Positions 1 to 7,475 are shown, counted from the stretch's first letter. The stretch is 36,363 bases of DNA from a bacterium (GCA_021372585.1 JAJFUD010000068.1:1-36363); one strand, 5' to 3'. Numbers and translations are program-made. Notes: generated by a model from the letters alone, not told the origin.

Positions 1-1305
1 CCGAATGAGGTGTCTCTTCAGCAACAGTGGACGAATAAGATGCTGGACAGAGTGATCGTAGAGTTGGACTCTGAAGCGTACGACTATATTTCCACCGATT
101 CCACCTTTAACGGAAACGATGAGCTAACCGGGTACACCCAGACCGTCCAGCGGGACAGCCAGAACGCTTTCACCGAAACCAACGGCATTTCTTACAATAG
201 CAATCATCAGGTGGGTACCATTTCGTATAGTTCCAATAACCGAACCATCACTTACGGATACACCGCCGGACTGGATCAAGTCGTCGCCATTGCCTATTCC
301 GATATTGCAGGTAATTTCAGCGTTTCCTACAGTGCTTTAACCAATAACCTCTCTTCCATTGCTTACCCTACCGGGCTGGGAAGCGGGTATGAAACCTATA
401 CGTATGAACCAGCCGGCAGAGGCAGACTAACCCAGATTACTTATCCCAACTTGGATACCTTGGCTTTCTCCTGGAATAACAAAGACCAGATTACCCAGAT
501 CACGTTTGACGACGGTACGACCGAAACCAGTTATGCGATCACCTACAACGGCATGAACAAGATAGCTTCTTACACCAAGAGCGAAGACAGCTATGAGGTG
601 GAAGAATGGACCTATGTGTACGGTCCTTATGGATTGGAATATGCCCGGAAGTTTGTCAACGATGAAGAAGTCCTCACCCAGGATTTTACCACCGACCAAA
701 CCGGCATCCTCCTCTCCATGACCTATACCGAAGACGATGCCCAGGAAGGCGTGAACGGAGAATACTATTTCCATTACGATAACTTTGGCAATACGGTTCT
801 GCTGACCGATGAAGACGGTGTCCCCCAATATACCGCCCTTTACGATATCAGCAACGGCAAACGAGTCCAGGAATGGAATCCGAACAGTCTTGACTTTGCC
901 ATCAAAAGTGAAGGACAGGAAGAGAAAATCTCCTATGAAATCAGTGATATCCAGCTAACGCTCCATTATGAACTGACAGTTAGGAAATATAGTGCCATTG
1001 GGATCATTGGTAATAAAGACTGGATTGACCTGACAGCAGAGAACTGGAGAGGGGGTAATACAATTAATCTATGTGGAGGATGCCCGTACGGAAAAACTCG
1101 ACAATGTACTGCAAAATACAAATGTGTAGATGTTGTTAAAGAAGGTACATTATATCACCATACGGAAGAATATCATACAACAATTGAACCTTATCCATGC
1201 GGCTATTTAAAAGATGTAATTTCAGCTGATAGAGCAGAAAATTTACAGTGCTTCCTTCAATCGTGTTCAAACTGCAAATGTATTGATGGAAACATTCCCT
1301 TATAA
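1..1305 (+). CDS. RHS/YD-repeat protein, 3' end, with cysteine-rich C-terminal tail (partial)
   Basis: The frame is open from base 1, so the gene begins upstream of the window; a GTG at 10 is only an internal codon. About 290 residues carry tyrosine/glycine-rich YD-type repeats (such as YTYEPAGRGRLTQITYP and YFHYDNFGNTVLLTDEDG), which in RHS proteins build a beta-cage that encloses a C-terminal toxin or adhesive tip. The usual end-of-cage signature (RYYDPxxGRF...DPxG) is not seen. After roughly residue 300 (numbered from base 10) the sequence changes character. The last 80 residues hold nine cysteines (355, 358, 366, 372, 397, 414, 419, 422, 424) including CGGC and CSNCKC, plus a His-rich patch. 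GC falls from 48% in bases 481-540 to 33% in 1201-1260. I infer a swapped-in tip of unknown activity. A wall-associated or secreted location is likely but cannot be shown without the N-terminus. Confidence 0.75.
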   Translation, partial: PNEVSLQQQWTNKMLDRVIVELDSEAYDYISTDSTFNGNDELTGYTQTVQRDSQNAFTETNGISYNSNHQVGTISYSSNNRTITYGYTAGLDQVVAIAYSDIAGNFSVSYSALTNNLSSIAYPTGLGSGYETYTYEPAGRGRLTQITYPNLDTLAFSWNNKDQITQITFDDGTTETSYAITYNGMNKIASYTKSEDSYEVEEWTYVYGPYGLEYARKFVNDEEVLTQDFTTDQTGILLSMTYTEDDAQEGVNGEYYFHYDNFGNTVLLTDEDGVPQYTALYDISNGKRVQEWNPNSLDFAIKSEGQEEKISYEISDIQLTLHYELTVRKYSAIGIIGNKDWIDLTAENWRGGNTINLCGGCPYGKTRQCTAKYKCVDVVKEGTLYHHTEEYHTTIEPYPCGYLKDVISADRAENLQCFLQSCSNCKCIDGNIPL

Positions 1306-1322
1306 AAGAAAGAGTAAAAAAA

Positions 1323-1823
1323 ATGAAAAAGTATATGCTTCCTTTTTTAGTATTTTTTTTATGTTTTTTTGCAATAAGTTGTAATATACAAAAAACAAAA
1401 AATAGTAATATCACTGATAAAAATAATATAAAATTCGTAATTTCAAAAGAGTCTGATGTGATCGATAATATTGAAATACATTTTGTTGAAATAATACAGA
1501 TACCAAACGATAATAACTTTCATTTTGAATATTTTTTATCAAATAGCAATAAAGAATCAATTAATATTAACGTTGATGAAGCTTTCAGCATCGAGACAGA
1601 TAAAAAAGAGTTTTTAAAAATATCTAAGATAACTCAAAGTACTAAGGATATTGAAGTTTACCGCGATATTGAAAATAGAATAATAGAACTGAAACCGAAT
1701 GATGTGATATACATTAGGATTACGATTACTAATGTTGATTTTAGAAATATCCGTTATCTTAATACGCATTTTATTAGCCCGATCTCAGGAAAAATAATAA
1801 AGTTTTCTTATAAAATTGAATAA
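1323..1823 (+). CDS. small AT-rich lipoprotein, candidate immunity protein
   Basis: This 166-residue protein is not a recognised family. The N-terminus is Lys-Lys-Tyr, then a hydrophobic stretch ending in a lipobox (AISC, Cys20), so it is probably exported and lipid-anchored. The mature part is Asn/Ile/Lys-rich, alternates hydrophobic and polar residues and looks like an all-beta, Ig-like or DUF4352-like fold. It begins 17 bases after the RHS stop, so the two are very likely cotranscribed; the ribosome site is weak (AAGAAAGAG). Base composition is far more AT-rich than most of the window (9 G/C in bases 1381-1440), as is common for horizontally acquired immunity genes. A role in protecting the cell from the RHS tip is inferred from position only; it could equally be an unrelated lipoprotein. 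Confidence 0.65.
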   Translation: MKKYMLPFLVFFLCFFAISCNIQKTKNSNITDKNNIKFVISKESDVIDNIEIHFVEIIQIPNDNNFHFEYFLSNSNKESININVDEAFSIETDKKEFLKISKITQSTKDIEVYRDIENRIIELKPNDVIYIRITITNVDFRNIRYLNTHFISPISGKIIKFSYKIE

Positions 1824-2049
1824 TCAATTAATATTTTATTTATGCTTTCTTTCCTGGTAATAGTACCTAGAAAACTAATAAAGAAAATTAAAGAAATGAA
1901 TAAGGCTTTGAATGTTTATAAAAATAGCCTTTCCCCAAGGGGACGGTATTGTTGGATACACTTTCAAAACAGGGTTAATTATATGATTTAGGGATTGAAA
2001 TAACCACACAAACGGTTCTTTTGTGTGGTTTTAACTGGAAGGAGGATAG
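1824..2049 (+). other. intergenic region with decayed REP-like palindromes
   Basis: No gene is seen in these 226 bases. They hold CCCCAAGGGGACGGT at 1933-1947 and, 60 bases on, ACGGTTCTTTTGTGTGG at 2012-2028. The second reads as part of a hairpin. The pair recalls the GGGGACGGTTCT-type palindromes that occur as scattered repeats in some Firmicutes genomes. That resemblance is from memory and only a genome-wide count would confirm it. Confidence 0.3.
2002..2030 (+). terminator. stem-loop, probable terminator or attenuator
   Basis: An 11-base perfect inverted repeat (AACCACACAAA at 2002-2012 against TTTGTGTGGTT at 2020-2030) encloses a 7-base loop and is followed by only a few U residues (TTTTA). 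It sits 10 bases before the GGAGG of the next gene. It could end transcription from the RHS/lipoprotein unit, or form a leader hairpin for the FMN reductase. The short U-tract lowers confidence in strong intrinsic termination. Confidence 0.45.
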
Positions 2050-2616
2050 ATGAATCCGAAATTACAAATATTGGCTATTATCGGCAGTCTCAGAAAAGAG
2101 TCCTGGAATCGTGCTTTATACCAGAATATGATGGATCGGATACCGGCTTCATTACATTGTGAGGAAGCACCGATCGCTTCCATCCCCTTGTATGACGGCG
2201 ATTTGGAAGAAGCTGCTTTCCCGGAGTCCGTCACCCAGCTAAAAGAAAAAATCCGGAAAGCAGACGGCATTCTGTTTGTGACCCCGGAATACAATTATTC
2301 TATCCCTGGTGTACTCAAAAATGTTCTGGACTGGACATCAAGACCACCCACAGAAATCCCTTACATCAATAAACCGGGTGCAATTGTTGGCGCTTCTACC
2401 AGTTATTTCGGTACGGTCCGTTCACAGCTTCATTTACGCCAGGTTTTACACGCACTTGGGATGATTATCATGAATACACCGGAAATTATGATTCCTAAAT
2501 CGGAAACTTTCTTTGTGGATAGAAAAATAACGGATGAAAGAATGATCAAGAAGATTGATAAATTCTGGATTCAGTTTGAAAAATGGATTTTAAAAAACAT
2601 TCAATCCATCGAGTAA
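2050..2616 (+). CDS. NADPH-dependent FMN reductase, flavodoxin-like fold
   Basis: This 188-residue protein has the pattern of the NADPH-dependent FMN reductase family (PF03358; ChrR/YieF/SsuE-like). An N-terminal beta strand is followed by the phosphate-binding loop GSLRKESWNR, and the family hallmark PEYNYSIPGVLKNVLDW lies in the middle. A cytosolic soluble enzyme reducing FMN, quinones or similar acceptors with NAD(P)H is expected; the true substrate cannot be read from sequence. The ATG at 2050 is preceded by GGAGG with four bases of spacing. The gene stands alone on the + strand between two hairpin-like repeats and the convergent mntP, whose 3' end it overlaps by 27 bases. No separate promoter is obvious; the hairpin just upstream might attenuate its expression. 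Confidence 0.85.
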   Translation: MNPKLQILAIIGSLRKESWNRALYQNMMDRIPASLHCEEAPIASIPLYDGDLEEAAFPESVTQLKEKIRKADGILFVTPEYNYSIPGVLKNVLDWTSRPPTEIPYINKPGAIVGASTSYFGTVRSQLHLRQVLHALGMIIMNTPEIMIPKSETFFVDRKITDERMIKKIDKFWIQFEKWILKNIQSIE

Positions 2617-3162
2617 AAACTTAATCCCCAATAAAATCAATGCGATGCCGCCAATCCATTCTGGTTTTGAGAAATAACGTTTCCCGATTTTGAATCCGAT
2701 ATGGGAGCCTGCATAGGACATGATAAAAGCCACTACTCCAATGATTAGGGAAGATGTCAACAAATCGAATTGTAAAAAAGCAAATGAAAAACCAACCGCC
2801 AGTGCATCGATACTCGTTGCCACAGAAGCAATCAGCAATGGAACGCCCCGGCTGATATCTGTAAATTTCTTTGGTTGGTCTTCTTTCTCCAGTCCTTCCC
2901 AGATCATTTTACAGCCAATCAACACTAACGCTGTCAACACGAGCCAATGGTCCCATTTGTCGACAAATGAGGCAACGGTGGAACCAATCCAATAGCCTAC
3001 AATCGGCATGAGGAACTGAAAGAATCCAAAAGAAAAGGAAAGGCGTAATTTTGATTGGTTAGAACACTCTTTTTGGCACATACCAAAGGCTAATGAAACC
3101 GAGAAAGCGTCTAATCCGAGGCTTATAGCAATCACAAGGATAGTCAGAAAATAAGTCATCAT
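2590..3162 (-). CDS. mntP: MntP-type manganese efflux pump
   Basis: This roughly 190-residue integral membrane protein has about six hydrophobic segments. It shows the two internally repeated motifs of the MntP (DUF204) family: LGLDAFSVSLAFG near the N-terminus and ATSIDALAVGFSF in the second half, each with an intramembrane Asp. MntP exports Mn2+. The longest frame starts at TTG 3165, but ATG codons at 3162 and 3159 follow immediately and 3162 is chosen here; the ribosome site is weak (AAAGATCA). It is the last gene of the kor operon, 10 bases after the preceding stop, so no private yybP-ykoY riboswitch is present, unlike many mntP genes. Its 3' end overlaps the convergent FMN reductase gene by 27 bases. 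Confidence 0.9.
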   Translation of the reverse strand: MMTYFLTILVIAISLGLDAFSVSLAFGMCQKECSNQSKLRLSFSFGFFQFLMPIVGYWIGSTVASFVDKWDHWLVLTALVLIGCKMIWEGLEKEDQPKKFTDISRGVPLLIASVATSIDALAVGFSFAFLQFDLLTSSLIIGVVAFIMSYAGSHIGFKIGKRYFSKPEWIGGIALILLGIKFLLDGLNVF

Positions 3163-3172
3163 CAATTGATCT

Positions 3173-3613
3173 TTACAGTGGGATTGGTTGGATAAAATAC
3201 GTTTTCAGAATATCAAGCAAAGCCATACAATTCGCCTGGGTTGCTTTCAATTCCAGCTGGAATTTCCCGACTTGTACTGTTGATGCAAATCTCGATTTAT
3301 CATTATAGGTCACAAAATCAAATGATTTTACGGATAGCTGAATAGGAAAAGCTTCTTTTGCTGGGATCGGGACCTGTTCAAATTCATAAACGGTCAAAAA
3401 TTTATACGCAATCCAGATTTTCTGGTTAGAAAAGAGATAAAGATGCTTCCACTCTCTCTCCTCGCCAACAAGATAATCACTGATAAAATATCTTTCAGGT
3501 GTAAAGGAAGAGTCCAGCTTCTCGAACAATCCGATTAATAATTCGATTCGGCCTAGGCTCTCCTGAGGGAGGGACAATCGCTTTTGGTAAAAACCAGTGG
3601 ATTCTTGTATCAT
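3173..3613 (-). CDS. small protein of unknown function, possibly PH-like
   Basis: I do not recognise a family. The frame stays open up to 3688, but the start is set at ATG 3613 because it overlaps the TGA of the preceding gene as ATGA, a junction used repeatedly on this strand; this gives 146 residues. There is no signal peptide or membrane span. Residues 50-130 alternate beta-type hydrophobic and charged stretches (WKHLYLFSNQKIWIAYKF, SRFASTVQVGKFQLELKA) and end in a probable helix (ALLDILKTYF). This order resembles bacterial PH-like domains, which is a weak inference. It is tightly coupled to the VanX-like lipoprotein gene upstream and precedes mntP by 10 bases, so it is likely made with the kor operon. 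Confidence 0.6.
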   Translation of the reverse strand: MIQESTGFYQKRLSLPQESLGRIELLIGLFEKLDSSFTPERYFISDYLVGEEREWKHLYLFSNQKIWIAYKFLTVYEFEQVPIPAKEAFPIQLSVKSFDFVTYNDKSRFASTVQVGKFQLELKATQANCMALLDILKTYFIQPIPL

Positions 3614-4677
3614 TTTTTGGTTGATTCTTCCTGCACATCCTGATTTGAAGGTAATATCGTCCCCTTCGTCTGAAAGGTATATCCCCACCAGTGTGCATCG
3701 TAAGGAATAAACCCGTATTTTTTCATCAGGGAGCTAAGCAATGTCTTATAATACCTTTGTGAAACGGTACCACCAAAATAATCCAGGGCGGATGGATCGA
3801 TGTTCTCCAGATATTCGGAACCCATATCGACATACTGCTGCGTTTTTTGATTAAATAACCCTACATCCACAGTGTATCCGGAACTGTAATAATTTTTCTG
3901 AAAAGGGACCCAGAAGGGTTGTTCAATTTGCATGGCTTGCACCAGCTGTAAGTAACTTTGTTCCGCATACCAGGGAATATAGGCTTGGTTTACTACTAAA
4001 GATAAACCGTCTTTCTGCAACTCCTCTTCCACTCTCGCCAGATTCTTTGCAGCCTCAGCATCCAAATAAGGGTTTTTCATAACGACTAGTGGTTGTTTCA
4101 ATGGATTAATGGATGTGGAAAGTCTTAACATAGGTTGAATGGAGGGTTTTAACGATGTCACGGCGACCAGTTTTTTTTCCTGGAAAGAACGGTTTTTTGC
4201 AGCATCCTGATTGGTTTTTAAGGCGTTTTGCACGGTGCCTTCAGATAATACCGGGATTTCTTCTGTGGGAGCATACACTCTTGAAAACAGGTAGGTTCCT
4301 ATTTTGCATACTGTTGCTCTATTCTTGTTGATAGCGGCAAAAATCACTGAATTGGAATCAAAAAGACGGTTATCAACGAATAAGTATTTATGTAATTCGA
4401 TTTTTTTTAACTCATAATCTTTTGTTTGGTAGCGAAGTAACAGTTTGCCTTCTTTTTCCCAAAGAACGAACTTTTCTTTTTGTTCACTCTCTTTCAGCTC
4501 TTCATAAGCACCCACATACGCAACCCATTCATCCTGATGAAGATTAGTCGGTTTTTCCAAAGTGGTATTTTCGGATCCAGACGGATTAGCCTTATTTTGT
4601 TTACGGCAATCGGACAAAATAAAAGAATTCAGTAGGATAAATAGGAAAAGAACAATGATGATAGTCTTGGATTTCAT
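3610..4677 (-). CDS. VanX/D-Ala-D-Ala dipeptidase-like lipoprotein lacking catalytic residues
   Basis: This 355-residue exported protein has an N-terminal hydrophobic segment ending in LSDC (Cys24, an imperfect lipobox). Residues 50-130 form a beta-rich region. Residues 205-335 follow the VanX/DdpX (peptidase M15D) layout. Known VanX active-site elements are DAYRP, SxHxxGxxxD and EWWHY. Here they read QAYIP (Ile234 for Arg), YYSSGYTVD (Tyr264 for the zinc His; Asp271 kept) and HWWGY (His329 for the catalytic Glu, Gly332 for the second zinc His). MGSEY and KKYGFIPY around them are preserved, so the fold is clear but D,D-dipeptidase activity is unlikely. The start ATG overlaps the korC stop by one base (TAATG). 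A peptidoglycan- or peptide-binding role is inferred. Confidence 0.75.
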   Translation of the reverse strand: MKSKTIIIVLFLFILLNSFILSDCRKQNKANPSGSENTTLEKPTNLHQDEWVAYVGAYEELKESEQKEKFVLWEKEGKLLLRYQTKDYELKKIELHKYLFVDNRLFDSNSVIFAAINKNRATVCKIGTYLFSRVYAPTEEIPVLSEGTVQNALKTNQDAAKNRSFQEKKLVAVTSLKPSIQPMLRLSTSINPLKQPLVVMKNPYLDAEAAKNLARVEEELQKDGLSLVVNQAYIPWYAEQSYLQLVQAMQIEQPFWVPFQKNYYSSGYTVDVGLFNQKTQQYVDMGSEYLENIDPSALDYFGGTVSQRYYKTLLSSLMKKYGFIPYDAHWWGYTFQTKGTILPSNQDVQEESTKK

Positions 4678-5228
4678 TAAAAATGAAGGTTTTTCTGAAT
4701 AGCTTGTTCGAAACCATATTGTGAAGCTAACCGATTCTTTTCGAGCTTTTCGTCGGAGAAAAAGTCCTGCAAAGCGATTTTAAAAGATTCTATCGTTAGA
4801 ATCGGGTGAAGAATGCCAACCAGAAAACCGGAGATCATCATATTCATCAGGATCTTATGATGGAATTCCTTATCAGCCAAGCCAGTGAAAGGTAAGGCGA
4901 TTACTTTCCAGTTTTCCTTTTCAGAAAAATCTTTAACCGAAAAGGAGTCAATGATCACTAACCGTGTTTTTACAAGATTGATTCCATATTTTTGATAGGC
5001 TTCCTGTGTGGTAACCAGCACGATATCCGGGCTCAACACTTCCGGAAAATAGATCTTTTCTGAGCTGAGGATGACTTCACTTTTAGTGGCGCCGCCTCTC
5101 GCTTCTGAGCCATAAGTCTGACTTTGCAGTGCATTATTCTTGTCCAATACAGCACATTTTGCGATCACCCTGGCAGCTGTGATTAATCCTTGTCCGCCGG
5201 ATCCGGAAAACCGTATTTCAAGCTTCAT
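4677..5228 (-). CDS. korC: 2-oxoacid:ferredoxin oxidoreductase, gamma subunit
   Basis: This 183-residue protein matches the gamma domain of the pyruvate/2-oxoglutarate:ferredoxin oxidoreductase family. The N-terminal GSGGQG loop (residues 9-14) and the YGSEARGG motif are both visible, and the length is typical. It closes the catalytic assembly with the alpha and beta subunits encoded directly upstream, in the cytosol. It starts 4 bases after korB and its stop overlaps the start of the VanX-like gene by one base. Gene order D-A-B-C suits a 2-oxoglutarate (Kor) enzyme; a branched-chain 2-oxoacid enzyme (Vor) remains possible. Confidence 0.85.
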   Translation of the reverse strand: MKLEIRFSGSGGQGLITAARVIAKCAVLDKNNALQSQTYGSEARGGATKSEVILSSEKIYFPEVLSPDIVLVTTQEAYQKYGINLVKTRLVIIDSFSVKDFSEKENWKVIALPFTGLADKEFHHKILMNMMISGFLVGILHPILTIESFKIALQDFFSDEKLEKNRLASQYGFEQAIQKNLHF

Positions 5229-5232
5229 TCAG

Positions 5233-6033
5233 TTATATCCTTTCTAATAGGGCTTTTCGCTTTTGAAGGTAGGATGGTGCATTCAAATTTACAAACTCAC
5301 CGATTAATAATTTCTCGTCCATCCCTTCTATATTGCTCTGTGACAACCTATCTTTAAAAACTAAATTGTCTTTTTGCCACAAAAGCATATCCGAGGGAGT
5401 AGCCATTTTATTTAATCTTCCATAATAAACAGGGCATTGGGTAATCGCCTCGACAACGCCAAAACCTTCATGTTGTAAAGCAGTTTTGATGTACCGTGTC
5501 ATCTGAGTAAAGAAATAAGTACCAATCCTGGCCAAATAGGTTGCTCCTGCGCCTTGTAATAGCTTCATGGCATCAAACTGGTTCTCAATATTACCAAACT
5601 GAGAAGTAGTCGCTCGTTTGCCGGAAGGAGTTAAGGGAGAAAATTGTCCGCCGGTCATCCCGTATATAGAGTTATTGAAAATGATAACGGTTAAGTCAAT
5701 ATTTCTTCTGGCAGCATGGATAATGTGGTTTCCTCCGATCGCCAAGGAATCTCCGTCTCCTGTCATGACAATCACTTTTTTATCCGGCCTGACCAGTTTA
5801 ATGGCAGTAGCAATAGGAATCGCTCTCCCATGAAGCGTATGGATATTATCAAAAATGGTATAGGTAGAAGACCGTGAAGAGCATCCGATACCTGAAACAA
5901 AGATTACGTTATCCTTTGTATAATTTAATTCTTCCAATGCGGTTAACACGCTGTGTAATACAATGCCGTTACCACAACCGGGACACCAAATAGAGGGAAT
6001 CCTGGACGGGTTGATAAATTTTTCGCCTTTCAT
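5233..6033 (-). CDS. korB: 2-oxoacid:ferredoxin oxidoreductase, beta (thiamine diphosphate) subunit
   Basis: This 266-residue protein binds thiamine diphosphate and, by family, one [4Fe-4S] cluster. Visible features are WCPGCG (Cys17, Cys20), a further Cys51, and the ThDP/Mg motif GDGDS (92-96) ending with NN (120-121). With KorA it decarboxylates a 2-oxoacid oxidatively, forming an acyl-CoA and reduced ferredoxin, or runs in reverse. ATG 6033 overlaps the korA stop (ATGA), so the subunits are translationally coupled. The reduced ferredoxin produced could feed the Rnf complex encoded in the neighbouring gene block. Confidence 0.9.
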   Translation of the reverse strand: MKGEKFINPSRIPSIWCPGCGNGIVLHSVLTALEELNYTKDNVIFVSGIGCSSRSSTYTIFDNIHTLHGRAIPIATAIKLVRPDKKVIVMTGDGDSLAIGGNHIIHAARRNIDLTVIIFNNSIYGMTGGQFSPLTPSGKRATTSQFGNIENQFDAMKLLQGAGATYLARIGTYFFTQMTRYIKTALQHEGFGVVEAITQCPVYYGRLNKMATPSDMLLWQKDNLVFKDRLSQSNIEGMDEKLLIGEFVNLNAPSYLQKRKALLERI

Positions 6034-7160
6034 GATTGACCCTCCTGAATAAAAGCCAGCATCTCATTTGGGGTAATCAGAGCTCCTCCGACTTTAGAGA
6101 GTAACTCTACTTGGGTAGAGGTACAGGCCAGGGCTTTTTTCGTTTCCATGAAAATTTGGCCTAAATTCATCTCCGCCACAATCACTCTCTCAGCGTTCTT
6201 AGTCGCTTGTATCAATTTGTTGTCAGATAACGGGAACAATGTTTTTAGTCTTACCAATCCTATCTCATCATGACCTTCCGCTATAATGGTTTTGGCGGTT
6301 CTGCTTGTGGCACCATACGTGACAATAATGGTTTTCGCATTAGGATTAATGATCTCTAATTCAAATAACTCATCTGAATGCTTCTCAATTTTTCTGCTCA
6401 ATCGTTTTATCAAAGGCTCCCCGATTTTGGGTATGGGCGACTGGAATCCGTCTTCCCTGTGAGTCATTCCGGTAATACTGGTTCCAAATCCATCTCCCAG
6501 ATTACCAATAATGGAAACATCATCATCAAAAGTGCCATACGGTAAATAAGGTTTATCAGCGGTAATCACAGGTTTTTTTCTTTCGATTAATTCTACTTTC
6601 TCGTTGAAATCAATCTCTACTTTCTCACGCATGTGAGTAATCGTTTCGTCGGTTAAAAGAATCACCGGGTTTCTATATTTTTCTGCTAAATTGAAAGCTT
6701 TAATCGTATCATAATACATTTCTTCCACAGAATCGGGACATATGACAATCATGGCATGGTCACCGTGTGTACCCCATCGTGCTTGCATGACATCACCCTG
6801 TGAACCTTTGGTGGGGTCGCCGGTCGAAGGTCCTCCCCTCATCACATCACAGATCACGATAGGCGCTTCTGTCATACAGGCATAACCGATCCCTTCCTGC
6901 ATTAAAGAAAAACCGGGACCGGAAGTGGCTGTCATTGACTTAGCTCCGGCTAATGAAGCCCCGATAATACTGACGATACTGGCGATCTCGTCCTCCATCT
7001 GCATGAAGATCTTTTTGTCTTTTGTCAGTAAAATGGATAACATCTCTGCGATTTCAGTGGAAGGGGTGATGGGATACCCTGCGAAATAGGAAAGACCAGC
7101 TTTCATTGCTCCTTTAGCACATGCTTCAGCGCCTTGTAAAATATCAACCGTTTTACTCAT
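6030..7160 (-). CDS. korA: 2-oxoacid:ferredoxin oxidoreductase, alpha subunit
   Basis: This 376-residue subunit shows the pyrimidine-binding domain with GYPITPSTEIAE (residues 28-39), the MEDEIAS motif and TSGPGFSLM. It continues through RGGPSTGDPTKGSQGDVMQARWGTHGD, a block strongly typical of KorA-type 2-oxoglutarate:ferredoxin oxidoreductases. The C-terminal half (TIIVTYGATSRTAKT) is the transketolase-C-like domain. It overlaps korD by 8 bases and korB by 4. Substrate choice (2-oxoglutarate versus branched-chain 2-oxoacids) rests on overall resemblance and gene order, so the symbol is a best guess; membership of the enzyme family is certain. Confidence 0.9.
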   Translation of the reverse strand: MSKTVDILQGAEACAKGAMKAGLSYFAGYPITPSTEIAEMLSILLTKDKKIFMQMEDEIASIVSIIGASLAGAKSMTATSGPGFSLMQEGIGYACMTEAPIVICDVMRGGPSTGDPTKGSQGDVMQARWGTHGDHAMIVICPDSVEEMYYDTIKAFNLAEKYRNPVILLTDETITHMREKVEIDFNEKVELIERKKPVITADKPYLPYGTFDDDVSIIGNLGDGFGTSITGMTHREDGFQSPIPKIGEPLIKRLSRKIEKHSDELFELEIINPNAKTIIVTYGATSRTAKTIIAEGHDEIGLVRLKTLFPLSDNKLIQATKNAERVIVAEMNLGQIFMETKKALACTSTQVELLSKVGGALITPNEMLAFIQEGQS

Positions 7161-7353
7161 TTTCTTTTTCTACCTCGATTGCAAAATCAGGACATACATT
7201 TTGGCACATCATACAAACAATACACTGATCCAGGTGATCAATCAGCACTTCATCCGCAGCATTTTGGGAATAAACATATTTTGGACAAATCGTAACGCAC
7301 AATCCGCAACGTTTACATCTTTTTGTATTTATAACGATGTTTTTCGCTTTCAA
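7153..7353 (-). CDS. korD: 2[4Fe-4S] ferredoxin subunit of 2-oxoacid oxidoreductase
   Basis: This 66-residue protein has two classical cluster motifs: Cys13/16/19/23 (CKRCGLCVTICP) and Cys44/47/50/54 (CIVCMMCQNVCP). It is the electron-transfer subunit of the Kor complex. The start codon is TTG at 7353, preceded by AAAGGAG at good spacing; no ATG is available near it. It is the first gene of the operon, about 40 bases downstream of a recognisable promoter, and overlaps korA by 8 bases. Confidence 0.9.
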   Translation of the reverse strand: MKAKNIVINTKRCKRCGLCVTICPKYVYSQNAADEVLIDHLDQCIVCMMCQNVCPDFAIEVEKENE

Positions 7354-7397
7354 AAAATATCTCCTTTAAAAAAATCCAAAATATAAAAATCAAACTC

Positions 7398-7426
7398 AAT
7401 GTAATACAGAAAACCTTTTTTGTCAA
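7398..7426 (-). promoter_or_regulatory. probable sigma-A promoter of the kor operon
   Basis: On the minus strand TTGACA (7426-7421) is followed after exactly 17 bases by TACATT (7403-7398). The -35 is a perfect consensus and the -10 matches 4 of 6. Transcription would start near 7391, giving a leader of about 40 bases ending in the AAAGGAG site of korD. It lies in the 122-base gap after sbcC, the only clear break in the minus-strand gene run. Confidence 0.65.
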
Positions 7427-7475
7427 ATTGGTTGCGTTAAATGGAACTTTTTCAAAATTAATCGTATTGTTATTA

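Noticed and set aside
427-828. Open frame on the minus strand within the RHS repeats
   Set aside because: It mirrors the repeat coding sequence, has no ribosome site and resembles no protein family.
3163-3172. Manganese (yybP-ykoY) riboswitch before mntP
   Set aside because: mntP is internal to an operon with a gap of about 10 bases; there is no room for the aptamer.
3614-3688. Longer start for the small unknown protein after the VanX-like gene
   Set aside because: It would overlap the upstream gene by 79 bases, while ATG 3613 gives the ATGA junction typical of this strand.
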